Below, piece after piece: positions 24,462 through 38,862 of a DNA stretch of 64,000 nucleotides. The first letter of the stretch is position 1. Each line of letters begins with the position of its first letter. The notes beneath the pieces were generated by a model that saw only the letters and a program-made list of their open reading frames with translations, was not told the origin of the DNA and did not search any database. Source of the stretch: Lucifuga dentata (Eukaryota; Chordata; Actinopteri; Ophidiiformes; Bythitidae); assembly GCA_014773175.1 (NCBI GenBank), contig VXCM01000479.1, positions 248,001 through 312,000 on the forward strand, given 5' to 3'. Position numbers and translations under genes: made by a program.

Positions 24462-25723
24462 GTAGTGACCAGTGGTCTAGTTAATTAAATGTGAGTGGCA
24501 TCTATTACAGTAAAGCTTTTTGAAAGTTCTCTCTTCAATGTATCCTGGACCTGCCCTACTTCAAACAGTCTGACTGAATAATAATTAATTAATTATCGAG
24601 GCTACGTAGATAACAGTATAAGTATAATTCACTGACCGACAGTTCTAAGCAAATCCATTTCTGATTCAGTAAAAGAACTGTGAAACTTAAAGTTGGAACA
24701 GTGTCAGCATGAATGGTTAATGACAGATAATGAACCTTTTTTTTTAATTGGTAAAAATGCATTCAGTTGTTGATGTTTTCAAATAACCTTGCTTGCTGTA
24801 AAGGGAGTTTAATGATATGCTGTAACTGTCCACGTTACTTGACTGTGCTGGACAATTGTCCAGAGCCTGGCAGTGGTGGCGAGTGATGTTGGGAATGAAT
24901 CAAGGTCAAGGCCATGTCCCCTGAAGCATTATGGCAGCCATCACTGCTGTCAGACTGAGGTAGTTTATGCCTTCATCTCTGGGATTTGCCATCCTACTCT
25001 TCTGTAAGATGGTGTTCACTACATCAGAAAAGTGTCTGAAAGCAGAGAAAACCTCTCCCTGCTGTCACAAGAGGGGCAGGGCTGGACAGAGAGCACATCA
25101 ATGCAGACCCTAAGCTCAACCGTTTGTGGCCTGAACGGAGAGATCAGCAGAAAGGCCCTCAAGGTTATAACTATGGATAAGAAGGGGATTTGCACTGGGT
25201 CCAGAGCAGCTGATACTAGCATTTTGAGATATTTCTGGGGGGAAGGGGGGGGTCGCTGAAATGAGGGAATTTTGAAGCTATAGTATGCCTGCATCGTGGC
25301 TTTNGGGGGAAGGGGGGGGTCGCTGAAATGAGGGAATTTTGAAGCTATAGTATGCCTGCATCGTGGCTTTGGTGTCATCATGTAATATGGTTGGTTGCCA
25401 GGGTGCTGACCATGATAAATAGATAATAGGCAGAATTATCTATTATTATCTTCTGTTATAAAATCACCATAAAAGCATGTTGTCATGAGGCTTATTGATT
25501 TTATAATAAGGCCATAATGCAGAATTATATTAGAAGAAAGAAATAATTCAAATGATCAATAAATTGAATCTGTTAACTGGCAATTACTTAAAAAGCTGCA
25601 GTATCACCATGGATGATAATTTTCATTGAGTAAAATTTAAAACTAAAATGATCTGTTTTACAATTTTAAGTTTTAATAACTAAATCAATTATTGACTTTT
25701 TCCACTTCATTTTTTGTGATCAG
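24462..25723. other. Intron 14
   Basis: 1.3 kb. It contains a 66-bp exact duplication split by one N (25238-25370), probably an assembly artefact. Otherwise featureless. Confidence 0.8.
25238..25370. repeat. 66-bp duplication around a single N
   Basis: 25238-25303 and 25305-25370 appear identical (G-run, AA, G-run, TCGCTGAAATGAGGG and onward to GTGGCTTT), separated only by N at 25304. This pattern fits two contig ends overlapping by 66 bp that were joined without merging. Confidence 0.9.
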
Positions 25724-25907
25724 TGTAAGTGCTGGCCAGGTTTCCGCCTGAAGGATGATGGGAAGACTTGTGTGGATGTTGACGAGTGCTCCTCTAGTCT
25801 TCCCTGCAGCCAACGCTGCATCAACACGTATGGCTCCTACAAGTGCCTGTGTGTAGATGGCTACGAACCCCTGGAGCGCAACCCCAACACATGCAAGGCT
25901 GTATCAG
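25724..25907 (+). CDS. lrp1b: lrp1b exon W15, EGF end plus calcium-binding EGF
   Basis: Acceptor TGATCAG, donor [22 protein letters not shown] completes the first EGF. A calcium-binding EGF follows: DVDEC, then [12 protein letters not shown]. The DxDEC start and the CxNxxGSYxC pattern (Asn is the usual hydroxylation site) mark cbEGF. The exon leads to the second propeller after an 88-bp intron. Confidence 0.95.
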
Positions 25908-25995
25908 GTCAGCTTGCATTTTGATTTCTTCACATTCGTAAGTACAAAGTATTCAGTCCCACTCGTCATTTAATGCTGCTTATTTCTTGTTTCAG

Positions 25996-26081
25996 TTGAA
26001 GAGCCTTTTCTCATTATGGCAGACCATCATGAAATCAGGAAATTAAGTGTGGACGGATCTAATTACACCATCTTGAAACAG
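25996..26081 (+). CDS. lrp1b: lrp1b exon W16, start of second propeller
   Basis: Acceptor TTTCAG, donor GTGAGG. The exon encodes [19 protein letters not shown] and ends NYTILKQ. EEPFLI opens the YWTD propeller after the EGF pair in LRP1 and LRP1B. NYT is a sequon. Phase 1 in, phase 0 out. Confidence 0.95.
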
Positions 26082-27262
26082 GTGAGGGACGTCTGCAACA
26101 TCACCCACTTGTGTCAGTCATGAATTTTCCACTGAGTAGATAAGTGTTGAAAATCATTACAATGGCATACTACAGGACATCAACATTTTGAGTTAATATT
26201 ATTTTGGATTGTTTACATTGAGCAATGCTAGTCTAGAATAAGAGTGAATGCAATTAAGATACTGCTCATGTGTTCTGAGATACAGTGTTCTGGCATATGG
26301 TTTTTACATAATGTCAGTGAATCTGTCACCAGGCTAGGTAGGAAACAAATCTGTCAGTCAAGGGAGTTAGCCTATCACGGGGAATTGTTACCAGTGGGAG
26401 ATCTACGGTTGGCAGGTAGACAGGAGACAGGCATAATTCTTCTGAGTGTGTTCCTTATCTGTGTGTTTTTGGCATGTGTGGTAAGCTAAGCTAGTTAGTC
26501 AGTTTTTCCTTTTTCTCCCACCTGTATACGGTGTGGGCTATCCTCACAGTGTTTTCGAGTTGATAATGTAAAATCCAGGCAAAAGTTACATCTAACGTCT
26601 GAACTTTTTCACTGCTGTGAAACTATAAATCAATTAAATTACCATCTTGTCCCATTTTTTCTTTAATTTGAGTCTATTCTAGCTCCCGTATTCAGCCTTT
26701 GATCAATACTCAGAGAAAATGACAGATTTTTCTAATGAACAACACAATATCATAAAAGCATATTGTGGTGTCATTGTTTGGAATCAAAGATCAAGCCAGG
26801 TCAGAGAGCCAAAACACTCTTATTTCCACAAATGTTATTTAGCCAACAGTGCACACAAAATAGAACTTTTTGCACTAAGCAGCAAAATATGGTAATTTAA
26901 CTAACACTACACTGTGAATGAATATGAGAAGCAGTAGAAAATTTGTTGTGAAACAATGTCTATCTGATAGTTGTAGGGTAGCTACTGCCTTTTATGTTGA
27001 AAAAGCACTGCCACGAGTGCTTTTGTAGCAATTCCACCATTGGGTGAGTTCATTTGCTAGCTAGTTTGGCTTATCCTTTGAAACTGACAGTGTTGAGGAA
27101 GGTGACACCATCACACAGAAGTGTTTGTGTGTGCATCCTCTGTGTAAGAGAGCAAGAAAGGGTGTTTGATAATCTCTTCCAGAGATCATCTGGGTCTGGT
27201 TTGATGAGCCCTTAGACAACGTAGTTATATTGGGAGCGTATCTATGTTCCCAGGGTCCTAAG

Positions 27263-27397
27263 TTCCCAGGGTGCTATGTTCCCCAGTTCAGTATTCTGTT
27301 AACACACAGTAAGTGTGTTAACAGAATAACCCTAACCCTAGCCCTAACCCTAACCCATTATTTAATGTGCTAGCTGGGGAACATAGGACCCTGGGAC
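27263..27397. mobile_element. Nested inverted repeats with telomere-like CCCTAA units
   Basis: Outer arms 27263-27284 (TTCCCAGGGTGCTATGTTCC) and 27376-27397 pair at about 20 of 22 positions. Inside is a perfect 16-bp hairpin (27292-27307 and 27313-27328, TATTCTGTTAACACAC, 5-bp loop), then CCCTAA units at 27330-27356. The arms resemble a short foldback element; the class is not identified. Confidence 0.6.
27330..27356. repeat. Interstitial telomere-like repeat
   Basis: Four and a half CCCTAA units, one changed to CCCTAG. Confidence 0.9.
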
Positions 27398-28504
27398 CAT
27401 AGGAATAATCCTATCATGTTCTGATATCATCAGACCAGCCTCTCAATAGGGACATACTGGACATGTTGCTTTAAGGTTTTCTTGTTGTGATTGGTCAGAT
27501 TGACTTCACAGAAAGTTTTCAACTTTTAACAAAGCCATTTGCTGTCCTTTGTTCAGTCTGAAGTGCTAGCAGAGTATGTGTGAAAAGGCACTCCCAGTGG
27601 ATGAAAAGATGCTACATGTGAATTTCAACATCCTAAACATGATGGCAATGCAAAACAAAATACTTAATGCAATACATCTTCACTATAAAATGCCTTTGGT
27701 ATGGAAGTTAATAATCAGAAAGACGATGCACGGTTGGGTGCACACTGTAGTCTCAAGGAGGTTTTATTCTGCTATTGAACTTGGAAATAACACACTATTA
27801 TTTCCCTCTTCAAACAAGATTGTCACTGTCCATCATGATTTCCCATCCTCCCACCCCATGGCTCGATGAAACTGGCCATTCTGATTGGCAGAGAGCAAAA
27901 TGACCCTATTGAGGACCTCCTGCAAAAGCTATTTCAATCATTTCTAGGTCTCATCACGACTGTTCTGGTCATGGCTTGAATCTGACTGCTGATTATCATA
28001 AATGGTTGTCTGATTTAAATCAGCCCTCGGGTACCCTACACACTCTCCTCTTACAGTCACGTTAACCTCTTGACTTGCTGTACTTTACTGTCAGTATTGG
28101 AGTTCTCATCAGCTACAATTCATTTTAATCACTGTATGTTAGACTTAATGGAAGCTAGAGAGGGAAATATGCACATGGGTCTGCTAAGTGGTGGTGGATA
28201 CTCCACTGACCTCATATCACTTTACAACACCATTACATACCCTGTTCAGATTATGTGTTCATGATATTATGTGCATTTCATATGAGTGAATCAGTTTTGC
28301 TTTATGTAGTTCTGCTGCTATGAGCATTAACTTGTCTTCCCACTACAAATGCCAATGACTCACAATATGACTATCACTTCAGAGCATTGTATTGTATTGT
28401 AGACCTGGTATATTGGGGTTACCATGTTTTAACTTTTAAGTCTGTTTGATTAGAACTGAAACATCAGGTTCTGAAAGTATTTCTCATTAACTTTTCTCAT
28501 AATA

Positions 28505-28915
28505 GTTTTGTATGTTTGAGCCCAGTATATACAACCCACATACACATTACATTACTGACAACCATTTCCCAGAAACATACTACTGGAGCAGTAAATGTTA
28601 GATTTGTTTTTCCTATCTTTCAGATTGCAGTTGGTTTCACTTCATTCCAGTATGCTATAAAAATCAACTTGTGGAGACTTGAAACATGCTTGAGATGCAT
28701 AATCTATCATAGCGAGCAAGATGTTTATTACATTTTTGTCAAAGTAACTTTATTTAACTGGTGCAATGCAGAGCTACGTGGAATAAAATATATGTCTCTG
28801 CCAGGGAATATAGTCCAAGAAGAAGAGCCTTTTACACAGAAATTAAAAAGAACCGTCCCTTCTACATGCGGACGTACATGAGTAGGAGAAACATTGAATT
28901 TTAAGGTGGGTTAGG
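28505..28915 (+). mobile_element. Partial MITE family A copy
   Basis: Matches 57800-58200 along most of its length (shared words CATACTACTGGA, AAATCAACTTG and ATGTCTC, and AACAT-GAATTTTAAGG near the end). The outer TTAA ends are not visible. A 121-codon open frame inside is not a gene. Confidence 0.7.
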
Positions 28916-30152
28916 GTTAGACGTGTGATAGGCTGAAGGGGAAGACTGCCCTAACAGAGGGACATAATGAAAAAAAAAAATACAAGGATTAATGGAGATG
29001 AGAATCAGGTGTGGAGTTTGTGAGGAAAAATGTCCTCCTCGAGTTTTCAGTAAAAGCTTCATCACCGGCCCTTGAGGACCAAGATTGAGAACCACTGTAA
29101 TACAGAAATGATCCCCAATTCAGAGTCATGCATGGTGGGTAGAAAGTAGCCATCATGGTTTTTCTGAATCTATTGTTGTAGGCTGGCGATTCATTTTCTT
29201 ATGTAACAAGACAGACTAGCAAAGTGGCCATGCAGGTGCCATCTCTGTAGCTGATATCTCATATGGGAGGGTTCCCCATCTGGTGCCTGTCTGTGGGTGT
29301 GTTGATGATCTGATGAAGACGTCTCATTTTACCTGTCAGATTATCTGACACCTCTTCTTGGTGCTCGTAGTGCAAGACAGCAGGGCAGAGACACTTGTTT
29401 AGAAATCAGCTCTCTCTGACTGACAGTGGGATCCTCAGAGCATGACAGAGAGGGAAAGTAACTCACTCTTCTGCTTTGATAGGATTTCAACCTGCTCTTC
29501 ACTGGCTTTTCAAGTGGCGTGTGTAGTTGAAGGCAGTGGAACCTATGGGGAAGATCACCTAAATCAATACTGTGTGTAAATAAAGTATTACAGTCCATGC
29601 TGCAGAGGCTAAGCTTGTTTGAATGATGTTTCTGATCCTGCTTGCAGATTAAATAAATGAGTATATTAAATATATAGCATCATGGCTTGATTTGATCTTG
29701 CTCAGTGTTTGGGTTTATAGCTGTGTGTAGTGTCCAGGATCTTTATGTTTGTTTACAAGAAATAATACACAACTGAAAAACCAATTAGCTACTCATTGAT
29801 GTGCTTAAATAGCTTTAAATTATAATATTTGATTTAGTATTTGTATAATTAAATTTACATTAAGGATATGAAGTCCAGCTCAGACCATCCACTTTATTGT
29901 TTTATAGACCTACATACTAATATCACCTGAGTTTTATTAGGTTGGAATATGTAATTTATCTTAAAACCTAAAAAAAAAAAAAAAAAAAAAAAAAATCAGA
30001 TTTACCTTGCTGTTGAAAATGCTTCCAGTTGTTTTTTTTTGTTTGTTTTTTTTTCTCTACCATTTAAAAAGAACTAAAGACCCCTTTTGGGTTTATTTTA
30101 ATTTCAAACATAAATGAGAAACTTATTTATACTTCCTGTCTGTAATCCTCAG

Positions 30153-30275
30153 GGTCTTAACAACATCATCCACATAGACTTCGACTACAAGAAGGAATTC
30201 ATCTACTGGGTGGATTCAACTAGGCCAAGTGGTCGCAAGATCAACAGAATGCGGCTCAATGGGAGTGACCTCAAG
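30153..30275 (+). CDS. lrp1b: lrp1b exon W17, propeller blade
   Basis: Acceptor CCTCAG, donor GTAGCT. The 41 residues start [16 protein letters not shown], then IYWVDS (YWTD strand), and end [10 protein letters not shown] with an NGS sequon. The donor is weaker than average, but it keeps phase 0 and W18 continues in frame. Confidence 0.94.
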
Positions 30276-33200
30276 GTAGCTGGTTTAGTCTCTGTAACGT
30301 TGCCATATGATGCTGTGTACCACTTTATGTAAGTGTGTCCTTGACCTTATGTTTCTTGCTCACACTCCACCTTCCATTTATCCATCTTTCCTTACTGTTG
30401 TTCAGCTGTTGTTTGTGCCTTTTTTTTGTGAGCCAATACATTTTTTGTTTTTTTTTATATTAGCTGATATAAGGATGTTAAATTGAATCACTGTGTATAA
30501 TGTGAACTCACTATTAGTGGCAAAATCCCCTGAGAATTATGACCCATGTCTGCAGCTCCTGAGGTTCAATGTTTTACAGATGTACATTCACCATAGAGTT
30601 CATTTTTACCACCCTCATCAACCCAGTTTCCCACAGAAGAAGGCAACTGCTTGAATTAAAAAAAATAAATAAAATAAAAGCTAGCAGTAACTAGCTGGTG
30701 AAGAAAGTCAAGCAATTGCAAGCATATTTTTGTCATTTTTTCCAAAAGTATTGCACCAATCTCAATGAAAATAATCAAGCATATTAATCTTATGAAAGAT
30801 TATCAATAGGTGCAATTCAGTCCAGATTTGAATAAGGAACTGGACCAATGGTCCAAGCTTGGTCAGCCTTGGTGGAGGTATGCGCTCTGATGAGTGACTT
30901 TCTCGTTGGATGATGTGTCCTCAGTGTGATTTTGGAAATGCAAGTGTGTCGCTTAAGTGGCTCATTTTCATTATCACTGTTCAGCTGATGACGGGCACCC
31001 TTCATCTTTTTTATAGACAGCATAATGGACTTTTATTGCCAGCAGCCAAAAGCCTGTTAGCTTAACACCAATGAATGTGTGTTAATGATGGCGATATTAC
31101 CAATGGCTTTCATATAAATGCAACAAGCCTGATAATACAAGATTGCACTCTGGTGTAATCACCAAAGTCTGCCTGGGTCACAGGATCGGAGCCCAGGCAC
31201 TGGGACGTCAGCAGAACCTCTCCTGGGAACTTCATTGCACAGCTCATTAGCCTTAAAGTGTGGAGGCAATAAGCTCATTCAGCTCGATTACTTCAACGGT
31301 TTCTGTTTGAGCCACTGACACAGTCTAGCAAAAGCATAACTGCCTGAGATACAGACAGGGACATTCTCACACTAGGTTAATTAAAAGAGCAGCTGAGAAC
31401 CAATGCTACATGCTGATTAGGTCTTAACATATCACAAGCAAATGAACGGATTTCTGTGTGTTTCTTGAGATCAGATCTTGATTTGAACCTGGAACAGAAG
31501 AACTAATTTTCATGCAACACATTTTTATTGTAAGAGATTCTTATTAAGAGAAATTCTCTCTGTGTATTTTTTTTTTAAAATTTCCAGTTACTAATAAATA
31601 GGGACAAAAGGAAATAATGGAGCTCACATTTACTTTCAATTTTTCTTCAAGGAGTGCATATACAGTGACTGAAAGACAGGAAATACAGGAAATTAAAACC
31701 GTTCCCACTTTCACAGCTCACCACACTTGACCAATTGCTGCATTGTGATATTATATAGCCAAACAAGGCAAAACATTAACATGGCTACAACAACACAGTC
31801 TATGGTTCATTCTAGTATGTTAAACTGCACCACACCCAAATCGATGATACCACAGCAGGTATTTTGCCTTTGACAGCTGATATTAGACACCTGCTGTGTC
31901 ATTGCTGATTGGTTTCATCCTGGAGAGTGAAATGCAGAGGCAGATATCAGCCTCATGTAATTCAGTATTGATTGACCTTAGAAGTCTGGAGCTAAATTTA
32001 TTTTTAAAACTGTCTGTCTGATCTGTGCTAAGCAGTCATTGCTGTGGTGTTTCATGTTACTACTACAAATATCAGAAAGGACTGCTAATTAATCATTTGC
32101 CATTTGTCTTTTATCAGGCTTCTTGGGATTATTTTGGTTCTGTAGTGACACAAAAGTTTTGCTTTTGCTGTTAAGGTAAAATATTGTGTCAGCTAAAAGC
32201 AAAAGTTGTTTGTCTTTCCAAAGTGAAAAGCATTCAGTTGCATTGATCGAATCTATTGTAGAATCATCAAGTCTTTCTGTTTGGCAAATCATAATCAAAT
32301 GTTGACATTCCTCACAAGTTAACCTTCATTTCCACATGAAGCATTATCTTGGATCAATACAGGAAAATGCTATGGATAAAGTTTGCCAGAGGGACTTTAT
32401 GCAATGAATATCAACTCCTTCATTTTGCCTGAGGGGAGGCAGTTCTAATGGGAAAAACTGCTCAATCAGTGACATTTGGTGACTGATTTAAGCTCAGTTT
32501 AGTCCAAATTACTGCTTAGGGGACTGCCCAATTTATTGGCACAGCTGTATATTTTCTTGCAAATGATGACAGAGATGACCTCAAAGCACATCATGTTCTT
32601 TAATAGCAGATTGCTCTGGTGTTGGAATTGTGAAATAGTATTTTCAAGGCATTGATTTCAGATGCCAGCTGGCACAATGAGTGTTTATTCTGAACTGCTT
32701 TTGCTATTTCCAAGGCTAGATGTCTTAGGGATATTGATGGCATTCCTCGATTGTCCCTAGATTTTTTAAAAATTCACTGAGATACTTTCATTTAATTTTT
32801 AACCTAATCTTTCACTGAGATGAGAGCATACTTATTAAATTTGAGCATTAATCAGGAGGCTGTTGCCACATCTCTCTCTCTCTTTCCCTCTCTCATCTAC
32901 TTGTTTCTCTTCCATTCATTGTATGGTTTACATTTTAAGCAATTAAAGTTGCAAACTCACAGTAGCTTTTAATGTGCATCATTGTGCAATATGCATGTTT
33001 TAATGTACATTTTGGCAAGTTATCTGATGTTATCTGATGAAAAACGCAGACTTCAACAATGCTATTTTTGTTGGGCACATGTACTTCATTTATTTATAAA
33101 AATTGTATTGTACTCGCACCTGTTAATTTGGTAAAAAAAAAAAAAATTAAGCATTTTTAGCAAATTGGCACAACATACTTGTGCCAGTTTGTGTGGGGTG

Positions 33201-34049
33201 GTTGTAGGGTGTATGAGAGCTGATTAGATCCCTGTAGCCATCGTACAGCAGCAGGAATGGCTGGTATGTGCCTTCCATCTGTGGTCTCTAATTTAAGGTA
33301 CCTTAATTAATTAAGGTAATTAATTACATAGAAACATGTATTATGCTACAAGCTACTGCAGGTAGCCTAGCTCCACAGATATCATCACCGACTGGCATGT
33401 AAACTAGATTTAACCTTACAGATGATAAATTATAGCTTTAATGACTTTTTCACTTCCAAACTGTATTTACATATGAAAACTCTATAATTAGAATTGTTTG
33501 GATTCCCACATGACCAGGCCAGTATGGAGCTGCATATAGCGTGTAATGGTAATTGTGCCACAGGTGCATATCAGACACTGACAGAAATTTCAGTATCTCT
33601 TAGAAACATAAATTGAAAAACAGCATTATCTACCACTCTGCAAGTAAATATGGAGTGGTACGTTTCACATCCTTTGACATTGACTACAGTGTATACAACA
33701 CATTTTTAGCATAACTTGACATAATTTTAAGACTCATCAGCTGGTTGACCAATAGCTAGTTAGTTGTTGGTGACCTATTTTGGGATCCAAATGGCAAATA
33801 TTACCACAATAAATCACTTAATAATGAAATAAAAAGCTCAGCTTCTGGTCTCCGATTTTGCCATTATACTACCAAATACTCTGGTAGTAGAGCTTACATG
33901 GTCTAATTATAATATTCTTCCTGTTATATAATGGTAGGCTAATGAAAGACCCATCTATTCCTTTAAATTCAATAATTTCAATCAATTCCAAGGTTTGTAA
34001 AGGCCAAATCTAGCTGCTGAAATTATTTTCTCTCTCCCTGTTTTACCAG
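30276..34049. other. Intron 17
   Basis: 3.8 kb of A+T-rich intron. It carries one dispersed-repeat copy (30850-30896), a CT-rich tract (32874-32896) and a short TTAATTAA palindrome (33298-33330). No coding region. Confidence 0.75.
30850..30896 (+). repeat. Unidentified interspersed repeat, copy 3
   Basis: GGTCCAAGCTTGGTCAGCCT then TGGTGGAGGTATGCGCTCT, related to the 4931-4990 copy. Confidence 0.55.
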
Positions 34050-34231
34050 ATAGTCCATAAAACATCAGTGCCCAGTGCATTAGCAGTGGACTGGATAGGG
34101 AAGAATCTGTACTGGTGTGATGTAGAGAGAAAAACACTGGAAGTGTCCAAAGCCAATGGCCTCTACCCTACTGTTCTGATCAGTTCTAACCTCAGGAACC
34201 CCACAGACCTAGCTCTGGACCCCCAGACAGG
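34050..34231 (+). CDS. lrp1b: lrp1b exon W18, propeller blade
   Basis: Acceptor TTACCAG, donor GTAAGT after GG. It encodes [19 protein letters not shown], then LYWCDV (YWTD strand), and ends [12 protein letters not shown] with the Gly codon split with W19. The upstream intron of 3.8 kb separates blades of the same domain. Confidence 0.95.
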
Positions 34232-34454
34232 GTAAGTCTATCATTGCTCTGAAACACACCATAATGTTAACTATGGTTGATATGTGTGTTTTGACTTACA
34301 TTTACTTTCATTTTAATGTATCATGGAAACCCTTTCAAACTCTCTAAAGAGTTGCAGAATTTAATATTGTGGCAGATTGGATTACTGGTTTCTCTCATGT
34401 TTGTCTATTGTTTTATAAAGCTCTTTAAACTACACAATACTTTTGACTAATTAG

Positions 34455-34654
34455 ACACGCATTCTGGGTGGACTGTTGCGAACCCCCTTACATTGGACGT
34501 ATTGGCATGGATGGCCAAGGGCAAACGGTTATTATTGACAGAGAAATCTATAGCCCTACTGCTCTCACCATCGATTATACCAACAAGAGGCTGTACTGGG
34601 CAGATGACAACCACATCCTATTTGCCAACATGGATGGCACCCAAAGGCACAAAG
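34455..34654 (+). CDS. lrp1b: lrp1b exon W19, propeller blades
   Basis: Acceptor AATTAG, donor GTGAGA. Two strands are visible: [19 protein letters not shown] and [17 protein letters not shown]. The paired Cys after the first strand matches the DCCEYPHIG segment I recall in human LRP1B and is not in LRP1, which supports the paralogue call. Confidence 0.95.
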
Positions 34655-34873
34655 GTGAGACTACATTGTTGTCTTCACTGAGAGACACTCATTATGTTCA
34701 TTCCTCATTTGAATAACATAATAAATGATCAGTTAATATGATTAATAAATATGCTGTGGGATTTGCTCTAAGTGCGACTTTTGCACAATTAGTGACAAAT
34801 CCTGATTGAGAGAATAAAACTGAATTTAAGTGAAGCTGTCATGGTATGCCCGTGGTTATTTGTGCCTCTCCAG

Positions 34874-35062
34874 TGCCCTATGATCATATCCATGGGGTGA
34901 TGGCTCTGACTGCATTTGAGGACTTTGTCTACTGGACGGATGGGAAATCCAAATCCCTACGAAGGGCTCACAAAACAACCGGTGCTCAAGGTATGGAGCT
35001 GCTCAATTCCTGGCAAGCCATCAAATCCATCAAGGTCTACCATTCCCTGCGCCAGCCTGAAG
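34874..35062 (+). CDS. lrp1b: lrp1b exon W20, end of second propeller
   Basis: Acceptor CTCCAG, donor GTAGGA. It contains [19 protein letters not shown], the RAHKTTGAQ segment and VYHSLRQPE, which closes the propeller before the next EGF. Phase 1 on both sides. Confidence 0.95.
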
Positions 35063-35206
35063 GTAGGAAGTCCATCTGGCACCCATGTTTGTTTTATCCT
35101 CCCATGCTGAGCAGTGGTTACAGGTCTCCTTTACAGTATGGAGAAGGAAATTGTTTGTGTAATACAGTTTAGATTCCCAGTCATGTGCTTCTGTTTCTTT
35201 GTACAG

Positions 35207-35355
35207 TGCACAAGCACCAGTGTCAGATTGCGAATGGAGGATGCAGCCACCTGTGTCTTCTATCTCCTGGTGGAGAACACAAGTGTGCCTGTCCAACAAA
35301 TTTCTACTTGGCTGCTGACAATAAGACCTGCCTCTCCAACTGCACTGCAAGCCAG
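35207..35355 (+). CDS. lrp1b: lrp1b exon W21, EGF-like module plus first residues of LA cluster
   Basis: Acceptor TGTACAG, donor GTCAGC. The EGF reads [18 protein letters not shown], then [16 protein letters not shown]. The exon ends LSNCTASQ, the start of the first LA repeat of the twelve-repeat cluster. NKT and NCT sequons are present. Phase 0 out. Confidence 0.95.
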
Positions 35356-35656
35356 GTCAGCTAAATTTCACTTCCCTTCCACTTTTCTGTCTGATTTAAT
35401 CATGTTTCTCTGTGTCAATCCATGTTAGTTCTTCCACCTAAAGCAACCTACTTGCATCAGTGTATTTTCCTTTATGATCTGCTTTCACATGCTTTCCTCC
35501 TGTGGCAAATATGTGTTGTGAAACCAGGCTGTGTATTGATTTCTACTTTGGCTTTGAAGCATGTTGAATGCCAAAATACAGATTCAACTATTCATGTTGA
35601 CTTTAAATTTCATGTTTTTTTTTTTTTGTTTTTTTTAATTTTCTGTGAGTCAATAG

Positions 35657-35750
35657 TTTCGCTGTGGGACAGATGAGTGCATCCCGTTCTGGTGGAAGTG
35701 TGACACTGTGGATGACTGCGGGGATGGATCAGACGAACCCACTGACTGCC
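35657..35750 (+). CDS. lrp1b: lrp1b exon W22, rest of LA repeat 1 of second cluster
   Basis: Acceptor CAATAG, donor [26 protein letters not shown] then [11 protein letters not shown] completes the repeat begun in W21. FWWKCDT is highly characteristic of this position in LRP1 and LRP1B. The exon is short (94 bp) because the repeat is split by a phase-0 intron. Confidence 0.95.
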
Positions 35751-35867
35751 GTGAGTGCTGAGTTTTTCTACAGTTTCCTAAACATACCCGTGTTCCCAAA
35801 TGAATTTGGCTCCTATTTTACTGAGCTTTAAGGGATATTCAAATTGAATTGAACCTGCAGTGACTAA

Positions 35868-37638
<1,771 letters not shown>

Positions 37639-37758
37639 AGACCTACATCTGTCTCACGAGCCAGTTCAAGTGCACCAAGAAACAGAAATGCATCCCTCTC
37701 AATCTGCGCTGCAATGGTCAAGATGACTGTGGAGATGGAGAGGATGAGACAGACTGCC
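37639..37758 (+). CDS. lrp1b: lrp1b exon W24, LA repeat 3
   Basis: Acceptor CTTTTTAG, donor GTAAGT. The repeat reads [19 protein letters not shown] then [19 protein letters not shown] replaces SDE, as in LRP1 and LRP1B here. The acceptor lies only about 40 bp after the end of a TTAA-flanked transposon copy (37019-37598). Confidence 0.95.
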
Positions 37759-38742
37759 GTAAGTCTTTCTGAGTCATTGTCTTAACAGTCTTTATTGTCT
37801 TCCTGCACTGGCAGTCTTTTGCATATATCCACCTTTTAATCATCCCCAGTAACTCTGCAAAACGTTATAGGTCATCAAGTAAAGATATTTTTTTAAAGAG
37901 TTGATTAAGATGAATCACCTGAAATGTCTTTATTTGACATGGTTGATTCATTTCAGTGCATGGACAGACAATATGGCAATGCAACAATACATGAGAGAGA
38001 GAGAGGACGGAGATTGCAGGAAGGAAAGAAGGGAAAGAGAGACCAGATTTCTTCAAGCTTTAATTAGGGAGCAGGCTAATTCACCCTCTCTCAAGCTTCC
38101 TGCATGATAGGTTTAAGTTTTAAATGTCCTTTTTAATGAACACTACACCACTGAAATTAAAATTCTAAAACATGGTGAAGTGTCACAACAATCAAATACT
38201 GAAACCTTGCTACAAGCCAAGTTGCTACAAGCCAAGTTGATGTTAACTCTTTAAATGTGTGTGCAAGATGGTTGCTATTTGTGTTCTGTCTTCCTTTGTA
38301 GCTCTGGTTGTGCACGTCCTCTAGAATTACCATGCTTTCAAGATGCAATCAATACCTACAAAATTTGTTGGGGCAGTCAATTTTGGTGACATTATCAGTG
38401 CAGCAACGATGACATAAAAATGGCTGGGGTGAAGTGGATTGAGCACGGCGGGATTTCTTTCATGGCCCAACATGTCATCTCCATTGTTGTATGTTTCTTT
38501 TGCCTTTACAACATTTAAAAGCTGATCTCCTTCATTGTCGCCATCTTTTTTTCTTGTTGAGCAAGATTGAAAGTCGTTTTAAAGGTGTTCCGGCTTCAGT
38601 ATGTGAGCAAAACCACTTGTTTGTTTTGGAGGAAATCATGGCTTTCTCTCTAGTTCTAACGTTCAGACTTTCAGGTTAATCCCAAAATGATGATGATGAT
38701 GATATGGGATATCTTATACACACACTTTGTCTCCGTCTACAG
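37759..38742. other. Intron 24
   Basis: 1 kb. A 15-bp unit (TTGCTACAAGCCAAG) occurs twice in tandem at 38206-38235 and a short GAT run lies at 38687-38703. Nothing else recognised. Confidence 0.75.
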
Positions 38743-38862
38743 CGGAAAGCACTTGCACCCCAGAGCAGTTCCAGTGTAAAGCCTCCATGCACTGCATCTC
38801 CAAACTCTGGGTTTGTGATGAGGACCCAGACTGTGCAGACGGATCAGACGAGGCTAATTGCG
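38743..38862 (+). CDS. lrp1b: lrp1b exon W25, LA repeat 4
   Basis: Acceptor GTCTACAG, donor GTGAGA. The repeat reads [19 protein letters not shown] then [31 protein letters not shown] matches human LRP1B as recalled. Confidence 0.95.

Larger units (their letters stand above)
26082..30152. other. Intron 16
   Basis: 4.1 kb. It contains a hairpin with telomere-like units (27263-27397), a partial family A element (28505-28915), and a long poly-A (29970-29995) near W17. No coding region. Confidence 0.75.

Noticed and set aside
28516..28881. 121-codon open frame on the + strand
   Set aside because: It lies inside a partial MITE family A copy, has no recognisable domain, and the frame is not kept in the other copies.
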